NCBI GenBank assembly: GCA_964459325.1
Contig: CAYWKU010000009.1
Span: 61,294-125,293 of the forward strand
Length of the DNA: 64,000 nt
Direction: 5' to 3'
DNA from: CAYWKU01 sp964459325
GTDB taxonomy: Bacteria; RBG-13-61-14; CAYWKU01
The notes under the pieces were generated by a model. It had not been told where the DNA came from and did no database searches. It was given only the letters and a program-made list of their open reading frames with translations. This document shows, piece after piece, positions 8,511 to 17,716 of this stretch. Positions within the stretch are counted from its first letter, which is position 1; every line of letters starts with the position of its first letter. A program made the position numbers and the translations under genes.

Positions 8511-10244
8511 TCACTTCACCGCCCTGACTTTTCTTTTTTTCTTTTCGGGCTGTGGGCCCAGCATCATATCCCTTATGGCCTTGCCGGCGGGAACCATGGG
8601 GAAGACGTTTTCCTCCCTGTCCACGGCAAAGTCCATAACCACCGGCCTGTCTTTAACCGAAAGCGCCTCCTCGATAACCTTATCCACCTCGTCCGGGTGA
8701 GTGGCTCTCATGCCGACGGCCCCGTAAGCTTCCGCTATTTTAATAAAATCCGGCGCCACTTCCAGACAGGTCTGGCAGTACCTTCTATCGTAGAACAGCT
8801 CCTGCCATTGCCTGACCATGCCGAGAAAGCCGTTGTTCAAGACGGCGATTTTCACCGGCAGCCTGTTCTGCACAGCCGTGGCCAGCTCCTGGATGTTCAT
8901 CTGGATGCTGCCGTCCCCGGCCACATCGATGACCGTAGCGTCCGGCCTGCCGATTTGCGCTCCGATTGCGGCGGGGAAACCGTATCCCATTGTGCCGAGG
9001 CCGCCGGAGGTTATGATGGTGCGGGGATTATCGTACTTGTAGAACTGGGCGGCCCACATCTGGTTCTGTCCGACTTCCGTAGTGATGATAGCCTTGCCTT
9101 CCGTTTTGTTGAAAAGCCGCTCCACCACGTACTGAGGCTTTATGACGTCCCGGGGTTCCTTCGAGTAGGTCAGAGGATGTTCCTCCTTCCATTTCTCCAT
9201 CTGGTCAATCCATTTCTCCCGGAAAGCCTTGTCGGGCTTTTCTTTCGTCTCCATCACTTCCAACAACTCCGCCAGGATGTTTCCGACGTCGCCCACTATG
9301 GGTATATCCACCTCCACGTTCTTGGAAATAGCGCTGGGGTCGATATCCATGTGGATTATTTTCGCGTTCACACCGAACTCGTCAATCTTTCCGGTAACCC
9401 GGTCGTCGAACCGGGCGCCGATGGCGATAATCAGGTCGGAATCGCTGATGGCCATGTTGGCGGCGTAGGCGCCGTGCATTCCCAGCATTCCCAGGAACAG
9501 GGGGTTGGTACCGGGAAAAGCGCCAAGCCCCATCAAGGTCGAAGTTACGGGGATACGGTATTTTTCCGCCAGTTTCCGGAGCGCTTCATGGGCCCCGGAA
9601 ATTATCACGCCGCCGCCCGAATATATTACCGGCCTTTTGGCGGAAATAATGGCGTTCGCGGCCTTTTCTATTTGTGCGCGGTTGCCCTTCAGCACCGGCT
9701 TGAAGCCGCGCAGCTCGACCTGTTCCGGCCATTTGAAGTTGCACTCGGCGACCGTGACGTCCTTCGGCAAATCTATCAGCACCGGGCCGGGCCTGCCGGT
9801 TCTGGCGATGTGGAAGGCTTCCTTTATGCTCCGGGCAAGGTCGCGCACGTCCTTAACCAGGTAGCTGTGCTTGGTTACGGGTCGGGTTATGCCTACGATG
9901 TCGGCTTCCTGGAAGGCGTCGCCGCCTATCATGTGAGTGGGCACCTGGCCGGTAAACGCTACCAGCGGCACGCTGTCCATGGCGGCGTTGGTGATGCCTG
10001 TCACCAGGTTGGTGGCGCCGGGGCCGCTGGTGGCTATGCATACGCCCACCTTGCCGGTGGCGCGGGCGTAACCGTCCGCGGCGTGCACCGCGCCCTGCTC
10101 GTGCCGGGTAAGTACGTGCCGGATGGGAGCGTCGAAGAGCTTGTCGTAAACGTCCAACAGCACCCCTCCGGGGAAACCGAACATGACGTCCACACCTTCC
10201 CTTACCAGTCCTTCAACCAGGATTTCCGAGCCTTTTTTCTTCAT
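8511..10244 (-). CDS. ilvB: Acetolactate synthase large (catalytic) subunit
   Basis: A 577-aa thiamine-diphosphate enzyme that condenses two pyruvates, or pyruvate and 2-oxobutyrate, into acetohydroxy acids. The N-terminal domain shows GFPGGVLLDVYD and RHEQGAVHAADGYAR with the cofactor-activating Glu, the middle FAD-binding domain spans about 190-330, and the C-terminal domain has the diphosphate motif VAGDGSIQMNIQEL..NN. Length is normal. The stop of the AAA ATPase gene is 15 bp upstream, and the ilvB ribosome site (AGGAAT) overlaps that gap. The gene is therefore expressed as part of the interrupted ilv operon. Confidence 0.96.
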   Translation of the reverse strand: MKKKGSEILVEGLVREGVDVMFGFPGGVLLDVYDKLFDAPIRHVLTRHEQGAVHAADGYARATGKVGVCIATSGPGATNLVTGITNAAMDSVPLVAFTGQVPTHMIGGDAFQEADIVGITRPVTKHSYLVKDVRDLARSIKEAFHIARTGRPGPVLIDLPKDVTVAECNFKWPEQVELRGFKPVLKGNRAQIEKAANAIISAKRPVIYSGGGVIISGAHEALRKLAEKYRIPVTSTLMGLGAFPGTNPLFLGMLGMHGAYAANMAISDSDLIIAIGARFDDRVTGKIDEFGVNAKIIHMDIDPSAISKNVEVDIPIVGDVGNILAELLEVMETKEKPDKAFREKWIDQMEKWKEEHPLTYSKEPRDVIKPQYVVERLFNKTEGKAIITTEVGQNQMWAAQFYKYDNPRTIITSGGLGTMGYGFPAAIGAQIGRPDATVIDVAGDGSIQMNIQELATAVQNRLPVKIAVLNNGFLGMVRQWQELFYDRRYCQTCLEVAPDFIKIAEAYGAVGMRATHPDEVDKVIEEALSVKDRPVVMDFAVDREENVFPMVPAGKAIRDMMLGPQPEKKKRKVRAVK

Positions 10245-10259
10245 AAATCCGTATTCCTT

Positions 10260-11456
10260 TTATTTCTTGCTTTGAATGCGCTTTACAGCAAAATAAAGCC
10301 AAAAAACAGGATTAACCAATTCGTACATTCCTCTTTCTTTAGTCCTGATAAGCCCCAATTTTTTCGCCCCGTTGATAAAATTATCAAATACTTTCACCTT
10401 CTCCTCTGATAAAGATTTTAAAGCCTCTGCTCTGCTGAATTCCCATCCATCCACCGCGATTTCCTTTAATATGTCTCGATATTTATCACTTCTTATTTCC
10501 TTGTAGAATTTTCGGTCCAGATATTTAACCCCTATGGTCTGGCTTGCCTCTATGATTCCATCCACGGCATCGGATTTTGTAATTTTTTCATCCGTATCCA
10601 TCCAAAAAACGGCATCTCCTATTTCATGGAGCAAAACGGGAAAACCAGCGGAAAATACAACCATATACTCGAGTGCTTCTTTATCCACCACGTGTCCAAC
10701 GGATTGAAAAGCCTTATTAAAAAAGTCAGAAGACTCCTTCTCATTCATCGGTTGTAATTCTATTTGCCTGAATATCCTAGGCGCACTGGGTTGCTTCTTC
10801 CGAATGTCTTCCATTCTTTCTTCCAGGCCGCTGAGTAAAAGATATAATGGAACATTGCTCTTTGGATTAGTTTCCACTTTATCTATAAGGCTTTTGAGGA
10901 AATTGGCAAAATTTTCATCTTTAGTAATACCGTTCAAGTCGTCCAAAATAAGCAATAAACCCTTGAAATTATTCTTGACATTGTTAAACAAACTGTTAAT
11001 TTCCTGCAAAAACGTAATATTCAAATCTCGATATAGTTTTTCATCCTGCTTAAACTCGACTTTTATTCCTGTTCCCAGCAAATTTACCTGCACATCCTTT
11101 ACATATTTTTCAACCAGTTTTTCGATTCTATCCCATATCCCCTCAATAGCGGCAGCTTCTTCAATCATGGATTGGATAATAAATTTTAACCCTGTCTTCA
11201 AATCATTTGCGCCACCAAGGAAACAATGAACCCCGAGTAATCTCGGAACGCCGGGCGAGGAAATAGCCATATTCCTCAACAAAGAAGCCAGAGAACTCTT
11301 TCCCAGACCCCGCTCGCCGGTGAGAAAAACGTATTCATTTCTTCCGGCGGCAACTTGTCCAAAGCCCCTTTTAAGCGATGCAAGCTCCTTTTCCCTTCCC
11401 ACAAAAAAGTCAGCGGGAACTATCTTTCCCGGCGAAAAAGGGCTGAATTCTTTCAT
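10260..11456 (-). CDS. AAA/Orc1-Cdc6-like P-loop ATPase inserted between ilvD and ilvB
   Basis: A 398-aa cytoplasmic ATPase: FFVGREKEL at residue 18, Walker A GERGLGKSS near residue 47, Walker B LLLILDD near residue 168, a sensor-like LLLSG segment, and a C-terminal winged-helix-like part (residues 310-395). This is the AAA_16/Orc1-Cdc6-like group of standalone ATPases, which often act on DNA or in signalling; the substrate cannot be told here. By eye the gene is much richer in A+T than the ilv genes on both sides. It starts three bases after the ilvD stop codon and ends 15 bp before ilvB, so it rides on the ilv transcript. Horizontal acquisition is likely. No known role in amino acid synthesis. 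Confidence 0.8.
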   Translation of the reverse strand: MKEFSPFSPGKIVPADFFVGREKELASLKRGFGQVAAGRNEYVFLTGERGLGKSSLASLLRNMAISSPGVPRLLGVHCFLGGANDLKTGLKFIIQSMIEEAAAIEGIWDRIEKLVEKYVKDVQVNLLGTGIKVEFKQDEKLYRDLNITFLQEINSLFNNVKNNFKGLLLILDDLNGITKDENFANFLKSLIDKVETNPKSNVPLYLLLSGLEERMEDIRKKQPSAPRIFRQIELQPMNEKESSDFFNKAFQSVGHVVDKEALEYMVVFSAGFPVLLHEIGDAVFWMDTDEKITKSDAVDGIIEASQTIGVKYLDRKFYKEIRSDKYRDILKEIAVDGWEFSRAEALKSLSEEKVKVFDNFINGAKKLGLIRTKERGMYELVNPVFWLYFAVKRIQSKK

Positions 11457-11459
11457 CGG

Positions 11460-13112
11460 TTACTCCAGTATGGCGCCCGTGGCCGCGCTGGTTACCAGCC
11501 TTCTGTAGCGGTCCAGCCAGCCTGAATCGACCTTCGGCGCCGGGGGCTTCCACTTTTTTTTGCGGGCGGAGAGCTCCTTCTTCGGCGCCAAAAGGTCCAA
11601 TTTCCTTTCGGGAATATCCAGTCTGATTTTATCACCGCTTTTAACCAGCGCAATGGGGCCGCCCCGCGCGGCCTCCGGCGACACGTGCCCCACGCACGGC
11701 CCCCGGGTGCCTCCCGAGAACCTTCCGTCGGTTATAAGAGCCACGCCTTTGGATAGTCCCATGCCCACCAGGGCGCTGGTCGGCCCCAGCATCTCCCTCA
11801 TGCCCGGGCCGCCGCCGGGGCCTTCGTAGCGGATGACCACCACGTTGCCCCTCTTGACCTTGCCGTCGAAAATGGCCTCCATGGCCGCCTCTTCACTGTT
11901 GTAAACCTTGGCTTTTCCTTCCATTACCATGGATTCGGAGTCCACGGCAGTAGCCTTTATCACGGCTCCGCCGGGCGCAAGCGAGCCCTTCAGGATGGCT
12001 ATTCCGCCTTCCGACCGGTAAGCGGTTTTGGTAGTCTTGATGACCTCGTCGTCAATCCAGCTTACGGCGGATATGCTGTCTTTGATGGAAGCTCCTGTAA
12101 CCGTAATGTTTCCCTTTATGCGGTTCCCCAACCTTTTGAGCACCGCCGGCACGCCTCCGGCGCGGTCAAGGTCCTCAAGCATGTGCTCCCCGCCGGGCCT
12201 CATGTTGGCCAGGTGGGGCGTTTTCCGGGAGATTTCATCGAACTTCTCGATACTTAGCTTCACCCCGGCCTCGTGAGCGATGGCGGGCAGGTGCAGGACG
12301 GTGTTTGTGCTTCCACCGAGTGCCACGTCCAGGGTTATTGCATTATGAAAGGCAGTTTCGTTCATTATCTTTCGGGAAGTGGTTTTCTTCTTTATCAAAT
12401 TGCATATTGCAATTCCGCTTTCAAAGGCTATCCGCCTCTTGTGGGCGCTCACCGCCGGCGCTGTGCCGCAGCCGGGCAGGCTCATCCCCAGCGCTTCGGT
12501 GAGACAATTCATGGTGTTGGCGGTGTACATTCCCTGGCACGAACCCGGCCCCGGGCAAGCTTCCATAGCCAGGCATTCCACGTCCTCCTCGGTGATTTCA
12601 CCCGCGCGTGCTCTGCCCACCGCTTCGAAGGTATCTCTGACCAGGGTCAGTCGCCTTCCCCGATAGTGTCCCGCCAGCATGGGGCCGGCGGTTACCATCA
12701 CGCAAGGTATGTCGAGCCTTGCGGCGGCCATCAACATGCCGGGGGTTATCTTGTCGCAGTCGGTCAACAGAACCAGGCCGTCGAGGTTGTTGGCCGATGC
12801 TACGGTTTCGACGGCGTCGGCGACAATCTCCCGCGAAGGCAGGGAATAATTCATCCCGCCGTGGCCCATGGCTATTCCGTCGCAAATTCCGGGAATACCG
12901 AAAATAAAGGAATATCCGCCGCCGGAATGGACGCCCTTCTCGATGAACCGCTCCAGGTCGCGCATTCCCGCATGACCCGGAACCAAGTCGGTAAAGCCGG
13001 AAGCTATGCCAATAAACGGCCTGTCCAGCGACGAGCGGGTTACCCCGGTGCTATAAAGAAGGGCCCGGTGAGGGGCCCTTGTCAGTCCGCGTTTAATTTT
13101 ATCGCTTTTCAA
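11460..13112 (-). CDS. ilvD: Dihydroxy-acid dehydratase
   Basis: A 550-aa Fe-S dehydratase that converts dihydroxy acids to 2-oxo acids in valine and isoleucine synthesis. Typical motifs are GIASGFTDLVPGH at residue 35, LLTDCDKITPGMLM near 117 (cluster Cys and catalytic Lys), CPGPGSCQGMYTANTMN near 187 and GRFSGGTRGPCVGHVSPEA near 460. Length is normal. Its 3' end is followed after three bases by the AAA ATPase start. The 36-bp gap upstream leads to the YdcH-like gene, so transcription may begin there. Confidence 0.96.
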   Translation of the reverse strand: MKSDKIKRGLTRAPHRALLYSTGVTRSSLDRPFIGIASGFTDLVPGHAGMRDLERFIEKGVHSGGGYSFIFGIPGICDGIAMGHGGMNYSLPSREIVADAVETVASANNLDGLVLLTDCDKITPGMLMAAARLDIPCVMVTAGPMLAGHYRGRRLTLVRDTFEAVGRARAGEITEEDVECLAMEACPGPGSCQGMYTANTMNCLTEALGMSLPGCGTAPAVSAHKRRIAFESGIAICNLIKKKTTSRKIMNETAFHNAITLDVALGGSTNTVLHLPAIAHEAGVKLSIEKFDEISRKTPHLANMRPGGEHMLEDLDRAGGVPAVLKRLGNRIKGNITVTGASIKDSISAVSWIDDEVIKTTKTAYRSEGGIAILKGSLAPGGAVIKATAVDSESMVMEGKAKVYNSEEAAMEAIFDGKVKRGNVVVIRYEGPGGGPGMREMLGPTSALVGMGLSKGVALITDGRFSGGTRGPCVGHVSPEAARGGPIALVKSGDKIRLDIPERKLDLLAPKKELSARKKKWKPPAPKVDSGWLDRYRRLVTSAATGAILE

Positions 13113-13148
13113 TTACAAATTACCTCCCGATAAGCATCGCCTCCGAAG

Positions 13149-13382
13149 TTAAACGTCCATGTGCTTTTTGTACTCAAAGATTTTGCGATACATTTCGTCT
13201 TTGCGCAAAAGTTTCTTCTTTTTCAGTCTTTTTACTTCGGCTTCTTCGGAAGGAGATAAATAAAGTCGGCCTTTGAATTTTGCGAGCATTTGTTCCATTT
13301 CCTGGTGTTGTTCGTGCAGTTTTTTAAATTCCTCGTCCGTGGTCAACAACCGCTGGGTAATCTCCCGGTCGTCAATCGCCAT
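13149..13382 (-). CDS. YdcH/DUF465-type small helical protein
   Basis: A 77-aa, strongly charged protein with the KKLLRKDEMYRKI end motif and the EFKKLHEQHQEMEQ heptad pattern of the DUF465 (YdcH) family, predicted to form two helices. The family's function is not established. The start is firm: AAGGAGG lies five bases before the ATG. It precedes ilvD by 36 bp on the same strand and may be co-transcribed with it. Confidence 0.8.
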   Translation of the reverse strand: MAIDDREITQRLLTTDEEFKKLHEQHQEMEQMLAKFKGRLYLSPSEEAEVKRLKKKKLLRKDEMYRKIFEYKKHMDV

Positions 13383-13587
13383 GATACCTCCTTGTGGTTA
13401 AAGGAAAGAACACATATTACCCATCCACCACCTGTATATTAATATGCCAACTCACCCGATAATGTCAAATACGTCCCCCCTCTTCCAATTTTTCCGGAAA
13501 AACCGGGCCGTTTCACACTCTGACCGGCCCCGGAGTTCCATGGAAACCGGGCTGCAACCTTGGAGTGTATGTAACCCACACTTTCCA

Positions 13588-13640
13588 GTGGGAGAGACCT
13601 TTGGTCTCGACGCCGATTGCGACCGGGAGGTCGCTCCCAC
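13588..13640. repeat. Cruciform-like intergenic repeat
   Basis: Outer arms GTGGGAG (13588-13594) and CTCCCAC (13634-13640) enclose two inner palindromes, AGACC..GGTCT (about 13594-13606) and GCGACCGGGAGGTCGC (13619-13634). The 283-bp gap between the YdcH-like gene and tsaB contains no other feature that I can support. The sequence style matches the hairpins at 4.8 and 37.4 kb. Confidence 0.6.
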
Positions 13641-13665
13641 ACGCCACCCACAAGCCACCCTCCGG

Positions 13666-14406
13666 TCAGGGTGTGCTACCCTTAATAGGGGACTTAGGCT
13701 TCTCTTGCGGCCTCGGGTTGATGACGGCGTCGGGGGCGCGGACGTAAATGGGGGTAAGGGTCGCCGGGTCACTTACCGAGCCCTTTTCGTACAGAATCGA
13801 ACCCATTTCCGCCACGGCGCCGGGGCGGGGGTCGTCGTAATCGGCCCCGGCCCTGACCGATGACGAATCCAGGGCCTCCATCAGTATATTTTCGTAAAGC
13901 CGGGCGCCGTCGCCGGCCAGCACCATCTTCCGGCCTTTTATTTTGTTCGCCAGAATTTCAGGCTTTAAATTTTCGTCCTCGGATTTTCTTTTTCCGGTGG
14001 CGTCGAACATTGCAGTAAACACTTCCGAGCGGCGGGCGTCTATCACCGGCAGTATGGGCAACCCGCAGGAAGCTTTCGTCACCCGGTAAGCAAAGGCGTC
14101 GAGGGTGGGCACGCCGATTATCCGGGAACCGGAGGCGAAGGCGAAGCCCTTGGCCGCGGCGAGTCCTATCCGCAGGCCGGTAAAAGACCCCGGCCCGATG
14201 CTGACTGCGACCAGCTCGATATCTCCCGGCCGCCATCCGGCTTCGGCCAGTAACCTGTCTATTGCGGGAAGCAGCCTGCGGGAATGGGTGGGGCCTTCCA
14301 CCTCGTAAATTTCTCCAACAAGCCCGGCGCCGTCCATGATTGCGGCGCCGCCGGCTTTTGTGGCGGTCTCTATTCCCAGCACCTTCATGGGACGAGCCTC
14401 ACTCAT
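13666..14406 (-). CDS. tsaB: tRNA threonylcarbamoyladenosine synthesis protein TsaB
   Basis: A 246-aa ASKHA-fold protein. VLGIETATKAGGAAI at the N-terminus and SIGPGSFTGLRIGLAAAKG near residue 70 are TsaB hallmarks. It works with TsaD and TsaE in the N6-threonylcarbamoyl modification of A37 in ANN-decoding tRNAs. The ATG overlaps the rseP stop codon (ATGA), which supports this start; the Met at residue 7 is an alternative. It is the last gene of the rpsB operon here. Confidence 0.93.
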   Translation of the reverse strand: MSEARPMKVLGIETATKAGGAAIMDGAGLVGEIYEVEGPTHSRRLLPAIDRLLAEAGWRPGDIELVAVSIGPGSFTGLRIGLAAAKGFAFASGSRIIGVPTLDAFAYRVTKASCGLPILPVIDARRSEVFTAMFDATGKRKSEDENLKPEILANKIKGRKMVLAGDGARLYENILMEALDSSSVRAGADYDDPRPGAVAEMGSILYEKGSVSDPATLTPIYVRAPDAVINPRPQEKPKSPIKGSTP

Positions 14407-15752
14407 CCGAATCCGAAAAACTCCAGTATGCCCGATTTGTGCCGCAGCAAATCCTGGATGGTGACCAGCACTATCAGGGTCATCAGCAATGCGAACCCGG
14501 CGGTGTTCATTATATCCACCACTTTCCGGTTAAGCCTCCGGCGACTGACCAGCTCCATGGAGGCGAACATGATATGACCCCCGTCGAGGGCCGGTATAGG
14601 GAAAAAGTTGATGATGCCCAAAAGCAGGCTTATCAGCGAAGTTATCTGCACCAGGTAAGAAAATCCGGCCCTCCGGGCGCTTCCCACCAAAAAGCCGATT
14701 TCCACCGGCCCACCGAGGGCCTTCGGGGATAGTTGACCGGTGATAAGCTTCCCGAGAGCCACCACGTTGGTGGCAGCCATGTTCCACAGAAAACCCGTGC
14801 CTTCCCGCAACGACCTTACAGGCCCGTAGCGCACGTGCTCCATCGGCACCTTCGGGCTTATGCCTATCAGGTATATTTCCTTTCCGTCGGGTTCTTGTGC
14901 CGGCTTCGGCTTGACCTCGACCTGGACCTTCTGTCCATCCCTCATCGCCGTTATGGTAAACGGTCCCGGGGCCGATTCCTGGATGAGCCGTTTCATATCG
15001 CTGAAAGATTTCACCTGTTTCCCGGCTATGGCCACCACCCGGTCGCCTTCCCTAAGTCCCGCCTTTTTCGCCGCCGAATCTTCGGTAAATGCGCCGATTA
15101 CGGTGGTTTCCAGGGGCGTGAAGCCGCTGATTCCTCTCCCGTGGCTGGAGCTTTCGCCGAGTTTCATAGAAATATCAAGTACTTTGCCCTCTCTCTTAAC
15201 TTTTACGTCAACCGTCTTATTTGGATTGAGAGCGAAGTACTCCGTAACTTCCTGCCACGTATCCAGCTTCCGTCCGTCCACAGAAAGGATTTTGTCGCCG
15301 TACTTGAACCCGGCCCGCTCGACGGGGCTGTCGGGGGCAAAGCCAACAACAACCGGCTCTGAGTTGAGGTAGGCGGGAACTTCGATTCCTATCATGTAAA
15401 TTACCGGCGCCAGCACTATCGCCAGCACTATATTCAGAAACGGCCCTGCGGCGGTTATGGCTATCCGCTTCCAGGGTCTCTGGCTGTAAAAGGAGCGGCC
15501 CACGTCCTCCGGGGGTATCTCCTCGTCCGTCTCGCCGGGGCTTTCGCCGAGCATTTTGACGTAGCCGCCGATGGGGAAGGCGCTGAGGCGGTATTCGGTC
15601 TCACCCCGTTTCTTTTTGAGCAAAGCGGGGCCCATTCCCAGCGAAAAAGCCTCGACCTTTACCCCCACCCTCTTGGCCACCATAAAATGGCCGAACTCGT
15701 GCACCACTATCATGATGCCCAGGACTATTATGAACGTAATTATTGTAAGCAT
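14403..15752 (-). CDS. rseP: Site-2 membrane zinc metalloprotease RseP
   Basis: A 449-aa inner-membrane intramembrane protease. HEFGH (about residues 18-22) supplies zinc ligands and the catalytic Glu; NFFPIPALDGGH near residue 400 is the second active-site segment. Two PDZ domains lie between (about residues 115-190 and 205-285). The enzyme cuts anti-sigma factors and remnant signal peptides in envelope stress response. It lies downstream of dxr in the usual envelope-synthesis order, with a 28-bp gap. Confidence 0.94.
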   Translation of the reverse strand: MLTIITFIIVLGIMIVVHEFGHFMVAKRVGVKVEAFSLGMGPALLKKKRGETEYRLSAFPIGGYVKMLGESPGETDEEIPPEDVGRSFYSQRPWKRIAITAAGPFLNIVLAIVLAPVIYMIGIEVPAYLNSEPVVVGFAPDSPVERAGFKYGDKILSVDGRKLDTWQEVTEYFALNPNKTVDVKVKREGKVLDISMKLGESSSHGRGISGFTPLETTVIGAFTEDSAAKKAGLREGDRVVAIAGKQVKSFSDMKRLIQESAPGPFTITAMRDGQKVQVEVKPKPAQEPDGKEIYLIGISPKVPMEHVRYGPVRSLREGTGFLWNMAATNVVALGKLITGQLSPKALGGPVEIGFLVGSARRAGFSYLVQITSLISLLLGIINFFPIPALDGGHIMFASMELVSRRRLNRKVVDIMNTAGFALLMTLIVLVTIQDLLRHKSGILEFFGFG

Positions 15753-15780
15753 TTTTCCGAAGCCTCAATTTCAGTATATA

Positions 15781-16944
15781 TCAATCAAACGGCATATTTT
15801 CAATGGTTTTGGAGGCCGCCTTCCGCGCCACCTCGTCCGCCGCCAGCGCATCCTCCGGCGAATTTACGGCAAAGGTTTGGTGCTCATTCAGCACTTTTTC
15901 GATAACCTCCGGTATGGCCATGAAAGGAATTTCCCCTTCGAGGAAAGCCTTTACCGCCACTTCGTCGGCGGCGTTCAGGGCCGCCGGAGCGCTGTCGCCC
16001 ATCTCCAGCGCTTTCCAGGCCAGGCTCAGGCACGGAAACCTTTCCAGGTCCGGCTCCTCGAACGTGAGGCTCCCGGCGGAGGCCAGGTTCAGCGGCTCCA
16101 GGATTTTTTCCGTGCGTTCGGGATAGCTCAGCGCGTAAGCGATGGGGGCTTTCATGTCCGGGGTTCCCGCGTGCATCAGCACCGTCCCGTCCACCAGCTC
16201 GACCATGGCGTGCACCAGCCCCTGCGGGTGAATAATCACTTTTATTTTATCCGGCTCGGTCTCGAACAGCCACCTGGCTTCGATTATTTCCAGTCCCTTG
16301 TTCATCAGTGTGGAGCTGTCCACGGTGACCTTTGGGCCCATCTCCCACACCGGATGGTTCAGCGCCTGTGAGGGCGTAACCCCCCGCATGGATTCGACAT
16401 CCGCTTCCCGGAAAGGCCCTCCGCTTGCGCCCAGCCACAACCGCCTGACCTCGCCCGGCCCGAGCCCCCTCATCAACTGAAACAGGGCGCTGTGCTCGCT
16501 GTCCACGGGTATAATCTCGGCGCCGCTCCTGCGGGCCTCGTCGGCAAGAAGCGGCCCGAGCAGCACCAGCGCCTCCTTGGTGGCCAGCGCAAGGCGCTTT
16601 TTCGAGCGAACCGCCTCCCACGCGGGCCATACTCCCAAAGCCCCCGCCACGCAAACCAGCACCGTGTCGGCATTTTCCATCCCCGCCAGTTGCCGCATGC
16701 CGTCAACGCCCACGATGATGCGGGGTGCGAAATCCCCCAGTATCTGCCGCAGCCTGTCGGCGGTCTCCTCATCCGCGACGGAAACCGCTTCGGGGTTGTG
16801 TTTGAGGGCCTGTTCGGAGAGTGTTTCCGCGTTTCTGCCGGCCCCGAGGGCCACGATTTTCACGTCGGGAAGGCGGTTTTCCACCACCTCCAGAGCGCTC
16901 TTACCGATACTGCCGGTGGAACCGATTATGGAAAGGGATGTCAC
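15781..16944 (-). CDS. dxr: 1-deoxy-D-xylulose 5-phosphate reductoisomerase
   Basis: A 387-aa enzyme of the MEP isoprenoid pathway. The NADPH-binding motif SIIGSTGSIGKSAL is at the N-terminus; VDSEHSALFQ, LGASGGPFRE and the C-terminal helical domain are present. The open frame extends further upstream, but the family start is the GTG at 16944, which overlaps the uppS stop codon (GTGA). The upstream extension is a shadow of uppS. Its direct abutment to uppS leaves no room for cdsA, which usually sits between them. Confidence 0.94.
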   Translation of the reverse strand: MTSLSIIGSTGSIGKSALEVVENRLPDVKIVALGAGRNAETLSEQALKHNPEAVSVADEETADRLRQILGDFAPRIIVGVDGMRQLAGMENADTVLVCVAGALGVWPAWEAVRSKKRLALATKEALVLLGPLLADEARRSGAEIIPVDSEHSALFQLMRGLGPGEVRRLWLGASGGPFREADVESMRGVTPSQALNHPVWEMGPKVTVDSSTLMNKGLEIIEARWLFETEPDKIKVIIHPQGLVHAMVELVDGTVLMHAGTPDMKAPIAYALSYPERTEKILEPLNLASAGSLTFEEPDLERFPCLSLAWKALEMGDSAPAALNAADEVAVKAFLEGEIPFMAIPEVIEKVLNEHQTFAVNSPEDALAADEVARKAASKTIENMPFD

Positions 16945-17705
16945 GAGCCTGATTTTCCCCCCGCGCTTCGAAGCTGCTCGCCGGTCATCCCGAACCTTCT
17001 TTCCCGGCTCTGGTAATCGGCCAGCGCCTCGCACAGGTGTTCCTTGCGGAAGTCGGGCCACAAGACGGGGGTGAAGTACAATTCGCTGTAAGCCAGTTGC
17101 CACAGCAGAAAGTTGGATATGCGCATCTCGCCGCTGGTGCGTATCAACAGGTCGGGGTCCGGCGCCCCCGCCGTATACAGGTGCTCCGTTATGGTCTGTT
17201 CGGTTATTTCGTCGCCGATTTCGCCTTCCCGGGCCTTTTTTGCCACGGCGGCGCACGCTTCGGCAATTTCCGCCCTGGCTCCGTAGTTAAGCGCCAGGTG
17301 AAGGGTCATGGAGCGGCAATGCGCTGTTTTCCGCACCACCTGCTTTATTTTCTCCACCACGTCCGACCGTAAAGTTTTCCATTTCCCGACCGGGTGCAGG
17401 CCGATGTTGTTTTCCAGCATCTCTTCGAGTTCCTCGTCAAGATACTGTTTAAGCAGGCTCATCAGCGCTTCGATTTCGGCGGGCGGCCTTTTGAGGTTTT
17501 CGCTGCTCAGGGCAAAAAGGGTAAGGTGAGGGATGCCCAGCTCCCGACATCCGGTAACCGTTTCCCTGACGGCCTTTACCCCGTGATGGTGGCCGTAAAT
17601 TCTTTCCTTTTTCCGCTCCAGCGCCCAGCGGCCGTTACCGTCCATAATGACCGCAACGTGTTGCGGCAGGCGATTCATGTCCAGCCGGTCAAAAACGTCA
17701 GCCAA
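16941..17705 (-). CDS. uppS: Undecaprenyl diphosphate synthase (cis-prenyltransferase)
   Basis: A 254-aa enzyme that makes the C55 lipid carrier for peptidoglycan and O-antigen synthesis. Conserved blocks are AVIMDGNGRWA (catalytic Asp), YGHHHGVKAVRE, TLFALSSENLKRP, LNYGARAEI and the C-terminal RTSGEMRISNFLLWQLAYSE. It starts 11 bp after the frr stop codon and overlaps dxr by four bases. Confidence 0.95.
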   Translation of the reverse strand: MADVFDRLDMNRLPQHVAVIMDGNGRWALERKKERIYGHHHGVKAVRETVTGCRELGIPHLTLFALSSENLKRPPAEIEALMSLLKQYLDEELEEMLENNIGLHPVGKWKTLRSDVVEKIKQVVRKTAHCRSMTLHLALNYGARAEIAEACAAVAKKAREGEIGDEITEQTITEHLYTAGAPDPDLLIRTSGEMRISNFLLWQLAYSELYFTPVLWPDFRKEHLCEALADYQSRERRFGMTGEQLRSAGGKSGS

Positions 17706-17716
17706 AAATTCCCCCG

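Noticed and set aside
8496..10409. Open frame of 637 codons on the plus strand
   Set aside because: It lies wholly opposite ilvB and part of the ATPase gene; its sequence is the low-complexity, His/Gly/Val-rich translation typical of an antisense shadow.
16945..17256. 104-codon N-terminal extension of dxr
   Set aside because: The extension lies inside uppS in another frame, has Arg-rich shadow composition, and the family start is the GTG overlapping the uppS stop.
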